Below, in pieces: positions 35,174 through 44,239 of a DNA stretch of 64,000 nt. A program made the position numbers and the translations under genes. The stretch covers positions 124,001 through 188,000 of the forward strand of contig JAWDKM010000003.1 of NCBI GenBank assembly GCA_032464575.1. The letters run 5' to 3'. Numbering within the stretch: position 1 is the first letter of the stretch; each line of letters opens with the position of its first letter. Source of the stretch: Pontivivens sp032464575 (GTDB lineage: Bacteria > Pseudomonadota > Alphaproteobacteria > Rhodobacterales > Rhodobacteraceae). The notes beneath the pieces are model-generated. The model was not told where the DNA came from, did not search any database, and saw only the letters and a list, made by a program, of their open reading frames with translations.

Positions 35174-35906
35174 TGGAGCTCCACCGGTTTCGTGGACGGT
35201 TCCGGGTGAGAGGCCTCCAGCGTCTCGAGGGCGCTCCTTTCGTAGTCGATGGGCGAGAGATATCCCGGAGCCGAGCGACGACGGCCGGGATTGTACCGGC
35301 CCTCGATGAATTCGAAGATCGCCATCCGCGCCTCCGCCTTGGTCCGGAACTTCCTGCGATCCGGCAAATCGCATTCGAGCGTGGCAAAAAAGCTCTCGCA
35401 CATGGCGTTGTCGCAGGCGTCACCGACCGGTCCCATGGACGGCCTGACGCCCGCCTCTTTGCACCTGAAACCGAAGGCCACGGAGCTGTCACGGATTTGT
35501 ATTGTGAACCCCGATCGCCGTGGTGGATCACGTCCGCGGGCTTGCGCTGGCCGACCGCCATGTTCATCGCGTCGTTCTGAGCGAACCAGGCCGCGGCTTT
35601 TGACAGGATACCTCCCTCCTGCCGGAGCTGCTTGTTCTCGCGACGAAGTCGACGCAACTCATCGCGCTCTTCACTGCTCGGACTATCAGCACGCCTGCCA
35701 TCGTCCCGCTCCGCTTGCCTGATCCAGCCATGAATCGTTGCGATGCAGGGCTCGAACTCACCTGCGAGATCCTCGATGCTCCGCCCAGCCCTATGCAGCT
35801 CGAAGATCCGTTCCCGGAAAGCCGCCGGGTACGGGGTCCTTCTTCGCGGCATCCGGACACCTTTCCACTTCACTCAAACGGTGTCCACGAAACCGGGGGA
35901 ACTCCA
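35174..35906 (-). mobile_element. Internally deleted IS3-family element with both inverted repeats
   Basis: Terminal repeats at 35174-35197 and 35883-35906 match at 22 of 24 positions, beginning TGGAG and ending CTCCA. Inside, orfA (from about 35873, RRRTPYPAAFRERIFELHRA, to ILSKAAAWFAQ) is fused in frame to the C-terminal third of orfB (NDAMNMAVGQRKPADVIHHG, DRGSQYKSV), then a frameshift leads to GVRPSMGPVGDACDNAMCES and GRYNPGRRRSAPGYLSPIDY. About 500 bp of orfB, including the first catalytic Asp, are missing. It should be immobile alone but could be moved by a full-length relative. Confidence 0.72.
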
Positions 35907-36066
35907 CCTTCGTCGGGCAACAGGCCGCCATACTTGGCGTTCCACTTGTAGAAAGTCGCCGAGTTGACCCAGTGCGTCCGGCAGACTTAGTCCGTAGGCG
36001 CGCCAGCCTCCTGCTCCTTAAGCATAGTGATGATCTGATCCTCGCTGAACCTCGATCTCTTCAGCC
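35907..36066 (-). pseudogene. IS3-family orfA relic interrupted by the IS
   Basis: The minus strand reads KRSRFSEDQIITMLKEQEAG, an in-frame TAG/TAA-type stop after PTD, then VCRTHWVNSATFYKWNAKYG, which is orfA of an IS407/IS1353-like element (EEQIIGILKEQEAG...VCRRHGISTATFYKWKAKYG). The stop and the abutting 733-bp element show it is dead. The gap to fliI has no other feature. Confidence 0.6.
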
Positions 36067-36172
36067 GGCTATCTCCTTCGCCGGGACAAACTCCACCCAA
36101 ATCTGGAAGAGGAAACGGGGTTCCGGTCAATCGAAATAGCTGCCTTTCAACTGCTGCCATTGGTCGGTTGTC

Positions 36173-37468
36173 TTAGCGGTCCTTCAGCAACACGTCGCCC
36201 AAAGCTCGGAATGCAGCATCGGCGGTCGTGAGATCCCGCCGTCCGAAGAAGTTGTCCAATATCGGCGCGAGGACCACGGCGTGATCGCGTTCGGGGTTGG
36301 CGCCTGTCTCGTATAGGCCGGCACGGCGGAGCGGTTCGACCTCCGCCGCAAGGGCCATCAGGCGCCGGGTTTCGGCGATCATGGCGTTTTCCGACGGGCT
36401 CGCGGCGTCGGGCAATGCGCGGGAGACCGATGCCTCGATGTCGATGGCGGGAAAACGGCCCCGCTCCGCGATCTCCCGATCCAGAACGATGTGACCGTCC
36501 AGCAGCCCGCGAACCATGTCCGCCACCGGTTCCTCCATGTCGGAACCCGCGACGAGGACGGTCATCAACGCGGTGATGTCGCCGGCCGAACCCGAGCCGG
36601 GGCCCATCCGTTCCACGAGGCGGGCGAGGCGATGCGGAGTGGAGGGCGGATGGCCGCGCAGGCTTGCGCTCTCGCCCGAAGCAAGGGCGACCTCCCGATG
36701 GGCCTCGGCAAAGCGCGTCAGCGAATCGACAAGCATCAAAACGTGTGCGCCCCCGTCCCGAAAGTGCTCGGCCGCCCGCACCGCCGTCTCCAGCACCCGG
36801 CGCCGTTCCAGTGCGGGACGGTCGGAGCCCGCGACCACCGCCACGCTGCGATCGCGAACCGGTGCAAGGCCCTCATCCAGCATGACGCGCAAGTCGCGGC
36901 CGCGTTCGCCCAGCAGCGCAAAGACGATGACGTCGGCTCTCACGTTCCGGGCGAGATCGAGCAGCAGCCGCGACTTGCCGACCCCCGATCCCGCGAAGAG
37001 GCCCAGCCGCTGGCCACGGACGAGCGGCAGTATGGTGTCGAGCGCCGGCAACCCGGTGTCGAGGCGCTCCCCCAACGGTCGGCGCGTCAGGGGGTCAGGC
37101 GCGCTGGCATCCCCCCGCGCCGCACCCGGGGCGAGCGGCAGCCCGTCCAGCGGTCGTCCAAAGGCATCGAGCACGCGACCCAGCCATCCGGCATGTGGCG
37201 CCCGTCCCGGATCGGGGATGGGGCTGAGCGTCATCCCGGGGCGCAATCCGGCGACGCTGCCATGTGGGCTCACGATCGTCGTGCCTTCCTCGAGCGCCAC
37301 CACCTCGCCGCGGCCCCCCTCCCATGCGAGGAGCGTTCCCAGCCCGACGCCCGTATCGAGGCCGCAGACAGTGATTCGCTCCGCCGCGACCGTGGCGACC
37401 CGCCCGGACTGCACCGATCGAGGGATCTCGCGCACCTGTCGCGTCAGATCGGCAAGGGAAAAGGGCAC
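36173..37468 (-). CDS. fliI: Flagellar export ATPase FliI
   Basis: A 431-residue F1-type ATPase of the flagellar type III export apparatus. Walker A is GLFAGSGVGKSRLLLDLARN, Walker B VLMLVDSLTRFAEA, with EAHREVALASGE and the family C-terminus AEVEPLRRAGLYETGANP. Length is normal. It diverges from flgB with 86 bases between. No fliH gene is next to it. The 3' end lies directly beside IS relics, which mark the left limit of the flagellar block. Confidence 0.93.
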   Translation of the reverse strand: MPFSLADLTRQVREIPRSVQSGRVATVAAERITVCGLDTGVGLGTLLAWEGGRGEVVALEEGTTIVSPHGSVAGLRPGMTLSPIPDPGRAPHAGWLGRVLDAFGRPLDGLPLAPGAARGDASAPDPLTRRPLGERLDTGLPALDTILPLVRGQRLGLFAGSGVGKSRLLLDLARNVRADVIVFALLGERGRDLRVMLDEGLAPVRDRSVAVVAGSDRPALERRRVLETAVRAAEHFRDGGAHVLMLVDSLTRFAEAHREVALASGESASLRGHPPSTPHRLARLVERMGPGSGSAGDITALMTVLVAGSDMEEPVADMVRGLLDGHIVLDREIAERGRFPAIDIEASVSRALPDAASPSENAMIAETRRLMALAAEVEPLRRAGLYETGANPERDHAVVLAPILDNFFGRRDLTTADAAFRALGDVLLKDR

Positions 37469-37554
37469 GGCAGGGTCTCCTTTCGAACTGCGCTTACCCT
37501 TTGTTCACCCCTGCGAGGTTAAGCCGGGGTTGAGATCGGACGGGAGAAGCCCTG

Positions 37555-37950
37555 ATGAGCACGGATACCTCACTCATGAAGCTCGCCGGCGATGCGGCGC
37601 GTCATGCCGTGGCACGGCAATCGGTGATTGCCCAGAACATCGCGCAGGCCGATACGCCGGGTTACCGGGCGCGCGACCTCGTGCCCTTTTCGGACGTGGT
37701 CGCTGGCGCGGGCGCTCCGTTCGAGGCGAAGGCGACCCGCACCGGTCATCCGGGCCCCCAGGCGACGGGTGGAGGCTCCGAACTGATTGAGGCCGCGGCG
37801 ACCGGAGCCGAATCGCTCGACGGAAACACCGTTGCGATCGAGGACCAGATGATGCGGGCCGACGCGGCGCGGCGGCAGCATGACCTTGCCCTCACCCTTT
37901 ACCGCAAGTCGATCGACATCCTGCGGCTCGGCCTCGGCCGGCAGCGATAG
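37555..37950 (+). CDS. flgB: Flagellar basal-body rod protein FlgB
   Basis: A 131-residue proximal rod protein. The N-terminal motif VIAQNIAQADTPGYRARDLV is the flagellar rod/hook (FlgB/C/F/G) signature, and the C-terminal RADAARRQHDLALTLYRKSI helix is FlgB-like. First gene of a nine-gene rod and export operon; 12 bases precede flgC. Confidence 0.93.
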   Translation: MSTDTSLMKLAGDAARHAVARQSVIAQNIAQADTPGYRARDLVPFSDVVAGAGAPFEAKATRTGHPGPQATGGGSELIEAAATGAESLDGNTVAIEDQMMRADAARRQHDLALTLYRKSIDILRLGLGRQR

Positions 37951-37962
37951 GAAGGATACGTC

Positions 37963-38352
37963 ATGAGCGATTTCCTGCAGGCAATGAGTAGCGCCGCGAG
38001 CGGCATGCAGGCACAGACCGCGCGTCTGCGCATCAGCTCCGAAAACATCGCGAACGCCGATACGCCGGGCTACCGCAGCAAGACCACGCGGTTTGCCGAG
38101 GTGATGGGCGGGGACGGCATCCGCCGCGTCCAGACGCAGGGCATCGACGTGAGCCAGCGGGCGCTGGAGCGGATCCACGCGCCCGGCCACCCGATGGCGG
38201 ATGCGGACGGCTACTACGACGGTTCGAACGTGAACCTGATGGTCGAGATCGCCGACGCCCGCGAGGCCCAGCGCAGCTACGAGGCGAACCTGCGCATGTT
38301 CGACCAGGCCCGCTCCATGGCCTCCTCGCTGCTCGATCTTCTCCGCCGATAG
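37963..38352 (+). CDS. flgC: Flagellar basal-body rod protein FlgC
   Basis: A 129-residue rod protein with ISSENIANADTPGYRSKTTR at the N-terminus and VNLMVEIADAREAQRSYEAN then MFDQARSMASSLLDLLRR at the C-terminus, the usual FlgC ends. Forms the proximal rod with FlgB, FlgF and FliE. Complete. Confidence 0.94.
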   Translation: MSDFLQAMSSAASGMQAQTARLRISSENIANADTPGYRSKTTRFAEVMGGDGIRRVQTQGIDVSQRALERIHAPGHPMADADGYYDGSNVNLMVEIADAREAQRSYEANLRMFDQARSMASSLLDLLRR

Positions 38353-38364
38353 AAAGGGACCGAC

Positions 38365-38649
38365 ATGGAACTGACATCCACACTTGCCAGCCGTGCCTAC
38401 ACCGATGCGCGCACCGCGGCCGCGCCCACCGGCGGCGACCAGCCCGGCCCGGTCGCCCGTGCGGCGGGCAGCTTCATGGAGACGCTCGAAGCCGGGGAGG
38501 TCGCGGCGAAGGGGGCGTTGACCGGCGGCGTCGACCCGCACGCGATGGTCGAAGCACTCGCGGCCACCGAGCTTGCGGTCGAGACGGCCGTCACGGTCCG
38601 CGACCGGGTGGTCGAGGCCTATAATGAGATCCTGAGGATGCCGGTATGA
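38365..38649 (+). CDS. fliE: Flagellar hook-basal body protein FliE
   Basis: A 94-residue protein joining the MS ring to the rod. The C-terminal block DPHAMVEALAATELAVETAV and VRDRVVEAYNEILRMPV is typical for FliE. The ATG of fliQ overlaps its stop by four bases. Confidence 0.9.
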   Translation: MELTSTLASRAYTDARTAAAPTGGDQPGPVARAAGSFMETLEAGEVAAKGALTGGVDPHAMVEALAATELAVETAVTVRDRVVEAYNEILRMPV

Positions 38650-38912
38650 CCGACGCGGCGTTGATGGACCTGCTACGCGATGGGTTGTGGACCTCGCTCG
38701 TGGTCTCGCTGCCGGTGCTTGCCGCGGCGCTGGTCGTGGGCCTCGCGATCGGCCTGCTGCAGGCGCTGACCTCGGTGCAGGAGATGACGTTGACCTTCGT
38801 GCCGAAGCTCGCGGCGATCCTGGGCGTCTTCTGGATCAGCATGGACTATTCGGGCCGGATGTTGCTGACGCTCTGGGAAGGGCGGATCCTGCCCTCCGTC
38901 GCCGGGTCGTAG
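38646..38912 (+). CDS. fliQ: Flagellar export protein FliQ
   Basis: An 88-residue membrane protein with two helices (VVSLPVLAAALVVGLAIGLL and PKLAAILGVFWISMDYSGRM region) joined by QALTSVQEMTLTFVPK, the FliQ loop. With FliP and FliR it makes the export gate; fliP is not in this window. The start overlaps fliE. Confidence 0.93.
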   Translation: MTDAALMDLLRDGLWTSLVVSLPVLAAALVVGLAIGLLQALTSVQEMTLTFVPKLAAILGVFWISMDYSGRMLLTLWEGRILPSVAGS

Positions 38913-38922
38913 GAGGCGGGCG

Positions 38923-39645
38923 ATGGACGTCACGACACAGGTCGCCCTGAGCCGGCAGACGGGGCTCGAACGCGAATTGCGCATGATCGCCAACAATCTG
39001 GCGAACATGTCGACCACCGGATACCGGCAGGAGCAGGGGGTGTTCTCCGAATTCGTCGACGCGACGCCGACGGGCGACAGCGTGTCGATGAGTGCCCTGC
39101 GCACCCGGTTCCAGAGCGAGACACCCGGCGGTCACCGCATCACGGGCGGACCGCTCGACATCGCCGTGGACGGGGAAGGCTACTTCCAGGTCGAGCGCGG
39201 CGGGACGCCGCGCCTCACCCGCGCGGGCGCATTCAGCACGAATGCGGAGGGCGAGGTTGTCACGCCCCTGGGCGGGCGCCTGCTCGACGCGGCCGGTGTT
39301 CCGGTCATTCTGCCGCCCGATGTTGCCGAGATCTCCATCGGACCTGACGGCACGATGACAGCCGATGGCGTTCCGGTTGCGCAGCTCGGCCTTTTCCTGC
39401 CAGCGCCCGGTGCCAGCTTCGAGCGGGAGGACGGCGTCCATTTCCGCTCCGATCAGCCCTTCCGGCCCGTGCCCGAGGGTATGATGGTCCAGGGCGCGCT
39501 GGAGCAGTCCAACGTCGTTCCGGTCGCGGAGATGACCCGCATGATCGAGGTGCAGCGCGCCTACGAATTCAGCCAGAGCTTGCAGGAGAGGGAGGACGAC
39601 CGGGTCCGATCCGTCATCCGCACGCTCGGCGAGCCCCCCCGTTAA
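38923..39645 (+). CDS. flgF: Flagellar basal-body rod protein FlgF
   Basis: A 240-residue rod protein. ERELRMIANNLANMSTTGYR is the rod signature; GPLDIAVDGEGYFQVERGGT and YTRAG-like LTRAGAFSTNAEGEVVTPLG are common to FlgF/FlgG; the C-terminus NVVPVAEMTRMIEVQRAYEF fits. Shorter than FlgG and placed directly before it, as expected of FlgF. Confidence 0.9.
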   Translation: MDVTTQVALSRQTGLERELRMIANNLANMSTTGYRQEQGVFSEFVDATPTGDSVSMSALRTRFQSETPGGHRITGGPLDIAVDGEGYFQVERGGTPRLTRAGAFSTNAEGEVVTPLGGRLLDAAGVPVILPPDVAEISIGPDGTMTADGVPVAQLGLFLPAPGASFEREDGVHFRSDQPFRPVPEGMMVQGALEQSNVVPVAEMTRMIEVQRAYEFSQSLQEREDDRVRSVIRTLGEPPR

Positions 39646-39657
39646 GGAGAACCTGTC

Positions 39658-40443
39658 ATGAGAGCCCTGTCGATCGCCGCCACCGGAATGGATGCCCAGC
39701 AGATGCGGGTGGAGGTCATCTCCAACAACCTCGCGAACATGTCCACGACAGCCTACAATGCGCGCCGGGCCGAATTCGCGGACCTGCACTACCAGCAGCT
39801 CGCCCGGCCCGGCACGATCAACGCCGCGGACGGCACCATGCTGCCGACCGGCGTGCAGCTCGGCCTCGGTGTACGGGCGGCGGCCGTGACCATGAATGTC
39901 GAGCAAGGTCCGCTGCGCGCGACCGGCGGCGATCTCGACGTCGCGATCGAGGGGCAGGGCTACATCGAGGTCGAGCTGCCGAACGGGCAGGCGGCCTATA
40001 CCCGCGACGGGGCCCTGAAGCGGTCCGGCGAGGGGCAGATCGTGACCTCCGACGGCTATCCGGTCGTACCCGACATCACGATACCGGAGGAGGCCCGCGC
40101 CATCAGCATCAACGCCGAAGGCGAGATCTACGTCTACTTCGACGACCAGATCCAGCCGCAGCTGATGGGCCAGATCACGCTGGCGGACTTTTCCAACGAC
40201 AAGGGGCTGGAGGCGCTGGGCGGCAACCTCTTCGCGGAGACCGAAGCGTCGGGCGCGCCGGGGGTCGGGGCGCCGGGCGAGGATGGCCGCGGCACCTTGC
40301 GGCAGGGCTATCTCGAGGACAGTTCCGTAGACGCGGTGCGCGAGATGACCGAACTGATCGAGGCGCAGCGCGGCTACGAGCTGAACGCCAAGGTCATCAC
40401 CGCCGCCGACCAGATGCTCGGCGCCACCACGCAGATCCGCTGA
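39658..40443 (+). CDS. flgG: Flagellar distal rod protein FlgG
   Basis: A 261-residue protein, the standard FlgG length. VEVISNNLANMSTTAYNARR, the FlgG-specific QLARPGTINAADGTMLPTGV, and the C-terminal VDAVREMTELIEAQRGYELN then KVITAADQMLGATTQIR. Its stop shares one base with the flgA start (TGATG). Confidence 0.95.
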   Translation: MRALSIAATGMDAQQMRVEVISNNLANMSTTAYNARRAEFADLHYQQLARPGTINAADGTMLPTGVQLGLGVRAAAVTMNVEQGPLRATGGDLDVAIEGQGYIEVELPNGQAAYTRDGALKRSGEGQIVTSDGYPVVPDITIPEEARAISINAEGEIYVYFDDQIQPQLMGQITLADFSNDKGLEALGGNLFAETEASGAPGVGAPGEDGRGTLRQGYLEDSSVDAVREMTELIEAQRGYELNAKVITAADQMLGATTQIR

Positions 40444-40865
40444 TGTCGATGCGCGTTTTCACGATCCTCATCGCCCTGGCGGCCCTTCCCGCGGCTGCGC
40501 AGAGCGTCCAGCCGCTCCGCGCGATCCGAGCGGAGACCGTCATCCGGGCCGAAGACGTCGTCCAAGTGGTCGAGAACGTGCCCGGCGGCGTTACGTCCGC
40601 CGACCAGGCCATCGGACAGGAGGCGCGGGTGACGCTCTATCCCGGCCGACCCATCTTCGTCGCGGACCTCGCCGCGCCCGCCGTTATCGACCGCAACGAC
40701 GTGGTCGAGATGCAGTTCGCCAGCGGCGGGCTCGCCATCGTCACCGAGGGCCGCGTGCTCGACCGCGCACGGGTGGGCGACCGCGTCCGGGTCATGAACC
40801 TCGCGTCCCGCCTGACCGTCTGGGGCGAGGTCATGCCCTCCGGCCGGATCGAGGTGAGCCGTTGA
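40443..40865 (+). CDS. flgA: Flagellar P-ring assembly chaperone FlgA
   Basis: A 140-residue periplasmic protein with signal peptide (MRVFTILIALAALPAAAQS) and an SAF domain (IRAEDVVQVVENVPGG, then VVEMQFASGGLAIVTEGRVL and NLASRLTVWGEVMPSGRIEV). FlgA is needed for P-ring assembly by FlgI. It is shorter than the E. coli protein, which is usual in alphaproteobacteria. Overlaps both neighbours. Confidence 0.9.
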   Translation: MSMRVFTILIALAALPAAAQSVQPLRAIRAETVIRAEDVVQVVENVPGGVTSADQAIGQEARVTLYPGRPIFVADLAAPAVIDRNDVVEMQFASGGLAIVTEGRVLDRARVGDRVRVMNLASRLTVWGEVMPSGRIEVSR

Positions 40866-41581
40866 GGGCCGCGCTCGCATTCCTGCTGCTGTCGGGCTGC
40901 GCGACCAGCCCGATCGGTCGCCCGCCGGAGATGACGCCGGTCGACCGGCCCGAGGCCGAGATTGTGGCGGCCGTCTCGCCGGAGCGGCTGGCGCTCGCAC
41001 GCGCGGCCGTGCCGCCGGAAACCCCCTATTCGGACGCCTCGCTCTGGCGGTCGGGGCCCAGCTCGCTCTTCGGCGACAGGCGCGCACGCACGCTGGGCGA
41101 CATCCTGACCGTGGTGATCGAGATCGATGAGGAGGCCGAGATCTCGAACGCGACCGACCGCTCCCGATCCGCGGACGAGGCGCTCGCCATCCCGGATCTT
41201 TTCGGACTGCCCGCTGATCTGGCCGAGCGCGGCGTTCCGGTGAACCCGGGCGTGGGGCTCACCTCTTCGACCGGCACATCGGGCGCGGGCTCGACCCGGC
41301 GGGAGGAGGAGATCACCCTTCGCGTCGCCGCCACCGTGGTCGACGTGCTGCCGAACGGGCACCTGGTGGTGTTCGGCAGCCAGGAAGTGCGGGTGAACTT
41401 CGAGCTGCGCGACCTGCAGGTCGCCGGCATCGTCAGGCCGGAGGACATCTCCCGCCGCAACGAGATCACCTATGACAAGATCGCCGGGGCCCGCGTGATC
41501 TATGGCGGGCGGGGTCAGATCACCGATCTGCAACAGCCACGCTATGGCCAGCAGATCCTCGAGCGCGTGCTTCCGTTCTGA
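40862..41581 (+). CDS. flgH: Flagellar L-ring lipoprotein FlgH
   Basis: A 239-residue outer-membrane L-ring subunit. The lipobox LLLSGC lies at residues 8-13, after a TTG start that overlaps the flgA stop (TTGA). SSLFGDRRARTLGDILTVVI, EITLRVAATVVDVLPNGHLV, FGSQEVRVNFELRDLQVAGI and VRPEDISRRNEITYDKIAGA are the conserved FlgH blocks. Complete. Confidence 0.94.
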   Translation: MRAALAFLLLSGCATSPIGRPPEMTPVDRPEAEIVAAVSPERLALARAAVPPETPYSDASLWRSGPSSLFGDRRARTLGDILTVVIEIDEEAEISNATDRSRSADEALAIPDLFGLPADLAERGVPVNPGVGLTSSTGTSGAGSTRREEEITLRVAATVVDVLPNGHLVVFGSQEVRVNFELRDLQVAGIVRPEDISRRNEITYDKIAGARVIYGGRGQITDLQQPRYGQQILERVLPF

Positions 41582-41590
41582 GGGGAATCC

Positions 41591-42046
41591 ATGATGCGTG
41601 TGCTTCTCGTTCTCGCCATGGTCGTCGTCGGTGCGCTGGCCGGCGCCGCCGGCGGCTACGTGCTGCGCCCCGCGTCCCCGGCCCCGGCGCCGGCACCCGA
41701 GGAGGACAGGGGCGCGGACGATGCCTACGCCTTCGTCGAGTTCGGCAGTCAGTTCGTCGTCCCGCTCACGCGGCAGGGCGAGATCACCGGCCTCGTCGCC
41801 CTGTCGCTATCGGTGGAGACCGAGGCGGCGATGGCCGAGACCGTGATAGAGAAGGAGCCGCGGCTGCGGGACGCCTTCCTGCGCGTGCTGTTCGACCACG
41901 CCAATGCCGGCGGCTTCGACGGCGTCTTTACCGAGGGTGAGCGGCTGCGCGACCTGCGCAGCCGCCTCGACATCGCCGCGAAAGAAGAGCTGGGCTCGGC
42001 CGCGCGCGGGGTCCTGATCACCAATCTCGCGCGTCAGGACATGTAG
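41591..42046 (+). CDS. fliL: Flagellar basal body-associated protein FliL
   Basis: A 151-residue protein with one N-terminal membrane helix (VLLVLAMVVVGALAGAAGGY), a Pro/Ala linker and a periplasmic domain with YAFVEFGSQFVVPLTRQGEI and VETEAAMAETVIEKEPRLRD, matching FliL. FliL supports stator function. Last gene of the rod operon; its 3' end overlaps the convergent fliJ-like gene by 13 bases. Confidence 0.85.
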   Translation: MMRVLLVLAMVVVGALAGAAGGYVLRPASPAPAPAPEEDRGADDAYAFVEFGSQFVVPLTRQGEITGLVALSLSVETEAAMAETVIEKEPRLRDAFLRVLFDHANAGGFDGVFTEGERLRDLRSRLDIAAKEELGSAARGVLITNLARQDM

Positions 42047-42405
42047 CCGCCGTTCTCCTCGGCCCGGCGGGCCTGACGCCGCCGTCGTTCTTTCTCCTGT
42101 TCCGTCCTTATCGCCTTGACCGCCATGATGCGGGCCAGGGCGCGACGCAGTTCAGCCTCGGCTTCGATCCGGTCGGCCTCCGCCGTCGCTCGGTCTCGCG
42201 CCACCGCACGCAACGCCGCATCGGCCCATCGATCCCACTGCGCACGGGCCGCGGGATCATCCCCGGGCGGAGGGCGGAGCAGGGTCGCGCGGTGCGCCTC
42301 GAGCGCCGCGATCCTGCGGCGCAGCTCGGCGTGGCGGCTTTCCGCCCGCAGGCGCAGCGCCTCGATGACGGACCCGACGCGGTCGAGCCTCGCACGGTCG
42401 CTCAT
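42034..42405 (-). CDS. FliJ-like coiled-coil protein of the export operon
   Basis: A 123-residue, Arg/Ala/Glu-rich, almost wholly helical protein (RLRAESRHAELRRRIAALEA at its start, EADRIEAEAELRRALARIMA later). Size, coiled-coil nature and position directly after flhB fit a FliJ-type chaperone/escort, but I see no unique motif. Its ATG overlaps the flhB stop (ATGA), so it is translated with flhB. Confidence 0.6.
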   Translation of the reverse strand: MSDRARLDRVGSVIEALRLRAESRHAELRRRIAALEAHRATLLRPPPGDDPAARAQWDRWADAALRAVARDRATAEADRIEAEAELRRALARIMAVKAIRTEQEKERRRRQARRAEENGGYMS

Positions 42406-43457
42406 GTCGCCCGCCGGCGGACATGGTCGGCGAAGCGGATCGCCGCGGCGACCGCGCGGTAGGTCTCGCGCGGCACCTCCGCCCCGATCTCGACCGTCGC
42501 GTGCAGGCTGCGGGCGGTGGCAACATCGCGATGGATCGGGACCCCGTGCTCGGTAGCGCGCTCGCGGATCCGCTCCGCAACCTCGCCCTGTCCCTTGGCA
42601 ACGCAGACCGGGGCGCCGCCGCGCGCCCGGTCCCATTTCAGCGCCACGGCGATATGGATGGGGTTCACGACCACGACGTCGGCGTCGGGGACGTCCTGCA
42701 GCATCCGGTTACCCGCAAGCTCCTGCGCGCGGCGGCGGCGCTGGGACTTGGCGTGGGGGTCGCCCTCGGCCTGTTTCGCCTCGTCCTTCAGGTCCTGGTG
42801 GCTCATGCGCAGCTTGCGGCGGTGATCGAAGCGCTGCCAGAGCATGTCGAGGATGGCGAGCGGGACGGTGATGGCGAGGATGACGATGAGCAGCAGCCGC
42901 AGCGTCCGCCCGATCTCGACGAGGAGGTTGGGCGCCTCGGCGGCACTCAGCCCCACGATCCGGTCGAGGCCGAGGGCGAACCACAGGCCGATCGCGACGC
43001 CGATGACCAGTAGTTTCGTCGCGCTTTTGGCGAACTCGAACAGGCCGGTCGGCCCGAACTTGTTCTTCGCGCCCGCGATCGGGCTGATCCGGCTGAGATC
43101 GGGGGCGAGCTTCTTCGGTGCGAAGGTGACGGCCCTCGTGGCGGCGAGGACCGCGAGCACGGCCGCGACCGGTCCGAGGAAGAGCGGCGCGAGACCTCGC
43201 ACGGCCGCACCAGCATAAGCGCCGATGCGCGGGAGCTCGCCGGGCGCATCCGCGTGTGCGAGCGGTGCGGACAGCGCCCCGCCGACATCCCGCACCATGG
43301 CCGGTCCGGCAGCGACGATCACAATGAGCAACCCTGCATAGGCGGCGGTGGCCGTCAGGTCGGAGACCTGCGCGATGTTGCCGTCCTCGCGTGCGGTGTC
43401 GAGCCGCTTCTGCGTCGGCTCATGGCTCTTTTCGGCCTGATCGGTGTCCCCGCTCAA
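42402..43457 (-). CDS. flhB: Flagellar export switch protein FlhB
   Basis: A 351-residue protein with four membrane helices and a cytoplasmic domain that cuts itself at N-P-T-H in many species; here the motif is DVVVVNPIHIAVALKWDRAR, with N-P-I-H in place of NPTH. The Asn and Pro needed for autocleavage are kept. N-terminal EKSHEPTQKRLDTAREDGNI is conserved. It sets export specificity from rod/hook to filament. Overlaps fliR by four bases. Confidence 0.94.
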   Translation of the reverse strand: MSGDTDQAEKSHEPTQKRLDTAREDGNIAQVSDLTATAAYAGLLIVIVAAGPAMVRDVGGALSAPLAHADAPGELPRIGAYAGAAVRGLAPLFLGPVAAVLAVLAATRAVTFAPKKLAPDLSRISPIAGAKNKFGPTGLFEFAKSATKLLVIGVAIGLWFALGLDRIVGLSAAEAPNLLVEIGRTLRLLLIVILAITVPLAILDMLWQRFDHRRKLRMSHQDLKDEAKQAEGDPHAKSQRRRRAQELAGNRMLQDVPDADVVVVNPIHIAVALKWDRARGGAPVCVAKGQGEVAERIRERATEHGVPIHRDVATARSLHATVEIGAEVPRETYRAVAAAIRFADHVRRRAT

Positions 43458-44239
43458 GGCTGGATCGCCAGCGGATCGGCGAGCAGCGTCGCCATGGCAT
43501 CGGCCCAGGTGGTAATGATCAGCGGGCCCCCGACCAGCAGCAGCAGGAGCGCGCCGCCCGTGATCGCCGGCGCACCGACAAAGGCGACCATCAGTTGGGG
43601 CATCGCCCGATTGATGGCGCCAAGCGCGATGTTGTAGGCGAGCGCCGCCAGCACGAAGGGGGCGGCCAGCGTCAGGCCCAGCGCGAAGGTCTCGCGCACC
43701 CGGGCGGTGCCCCAGGTCGCGACATCGGCCGCATCGGGCAGGCGGCCCGGCGGGATCAGGTCATAACTCAGCACCATCGCCTCGGCCGCGCGCAGATGCA
43801 GCCCGAGGGTCATTGCCAGCGTGATCCCGGCGAGCGTCAGCACCGCGCCGAGCGCGGGCAGCGGATCGGGCATCGCGCCCGGCCCCATGATCTGCGCGAT
43901 CGAGGTCGCCTGTGCCGCGATCGCGCCGGCGAACTGCAGCGCCATTACCAGCAGACGGACCGAGAGGCCGAGGACGAGGCCGGCGACGATCTCGATCCCG
44001 AGGGCGCTCGCCAGACCGGCGGGAGTGCGGGGCAGCGCTCCAACATCGACGAGCGGGGCGACGATGGCCGCGAAGGCCAGGCCCACGCCGAGCTTGATGC
44101 GGGCGGGAACCATCTGGGATCCAAATCCCGGCAGGAGCGCCGCGGTGGCCGAGACGCGGGCGAACACCAGGATGAAGGACAGCATCGCCGCCTCCGCCAG
44201 AGGAGCGGCCTCGGCCAGCGCGGTCAGCAACGCGTTCAT
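43454..44239 (-). CDS. fliR: Flagellar export gate protein FliR
   Basis: A 261-residue polytopic membrane protein with about six helices. RVSATAALLPGFGSQMVPAR, the GQATSIAQIMGP-like QATSIAQIMGPGAMPDPLPA and FVLAALAYNIALGAINRAMP with QLMVAFVGAPAIT are FliR blocks. Overlaps flhA and flhB by four bases each, so the order flhA-fliR-flhB-fliJ-like is one tight operon. Confidence 0.93.
   Translation of the reverse strand: MNALLTALAEAAPLAEAAMLSFILVFARVSATAALLPGFGSQMVPARIKLGVGLAFAAIVAPLVDVGALPRTPAGLASALGIEIVAGLVLGLSVRLLVMALQFAGAIAAQATSIAQIMGPGAMPDPLPALGAVLTLAGITLAMTLGLHLRAAEAMVLSYDLIPPGRLPDAADVATWGTARVRETFALGLTLAAPFVLAALAYNIALGAINRAMPQLMVAFVGAPAITGGALLLLLVGGPLIITTWADAMATLLADPLAIQP

Noticed and set aside
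36173..37468. FliI as F0F1 ATP synthase beta subunit
   Set aside because: The flagellar context and the FliI-type C-terminus, and the lack of other atp genes, favour FliI.
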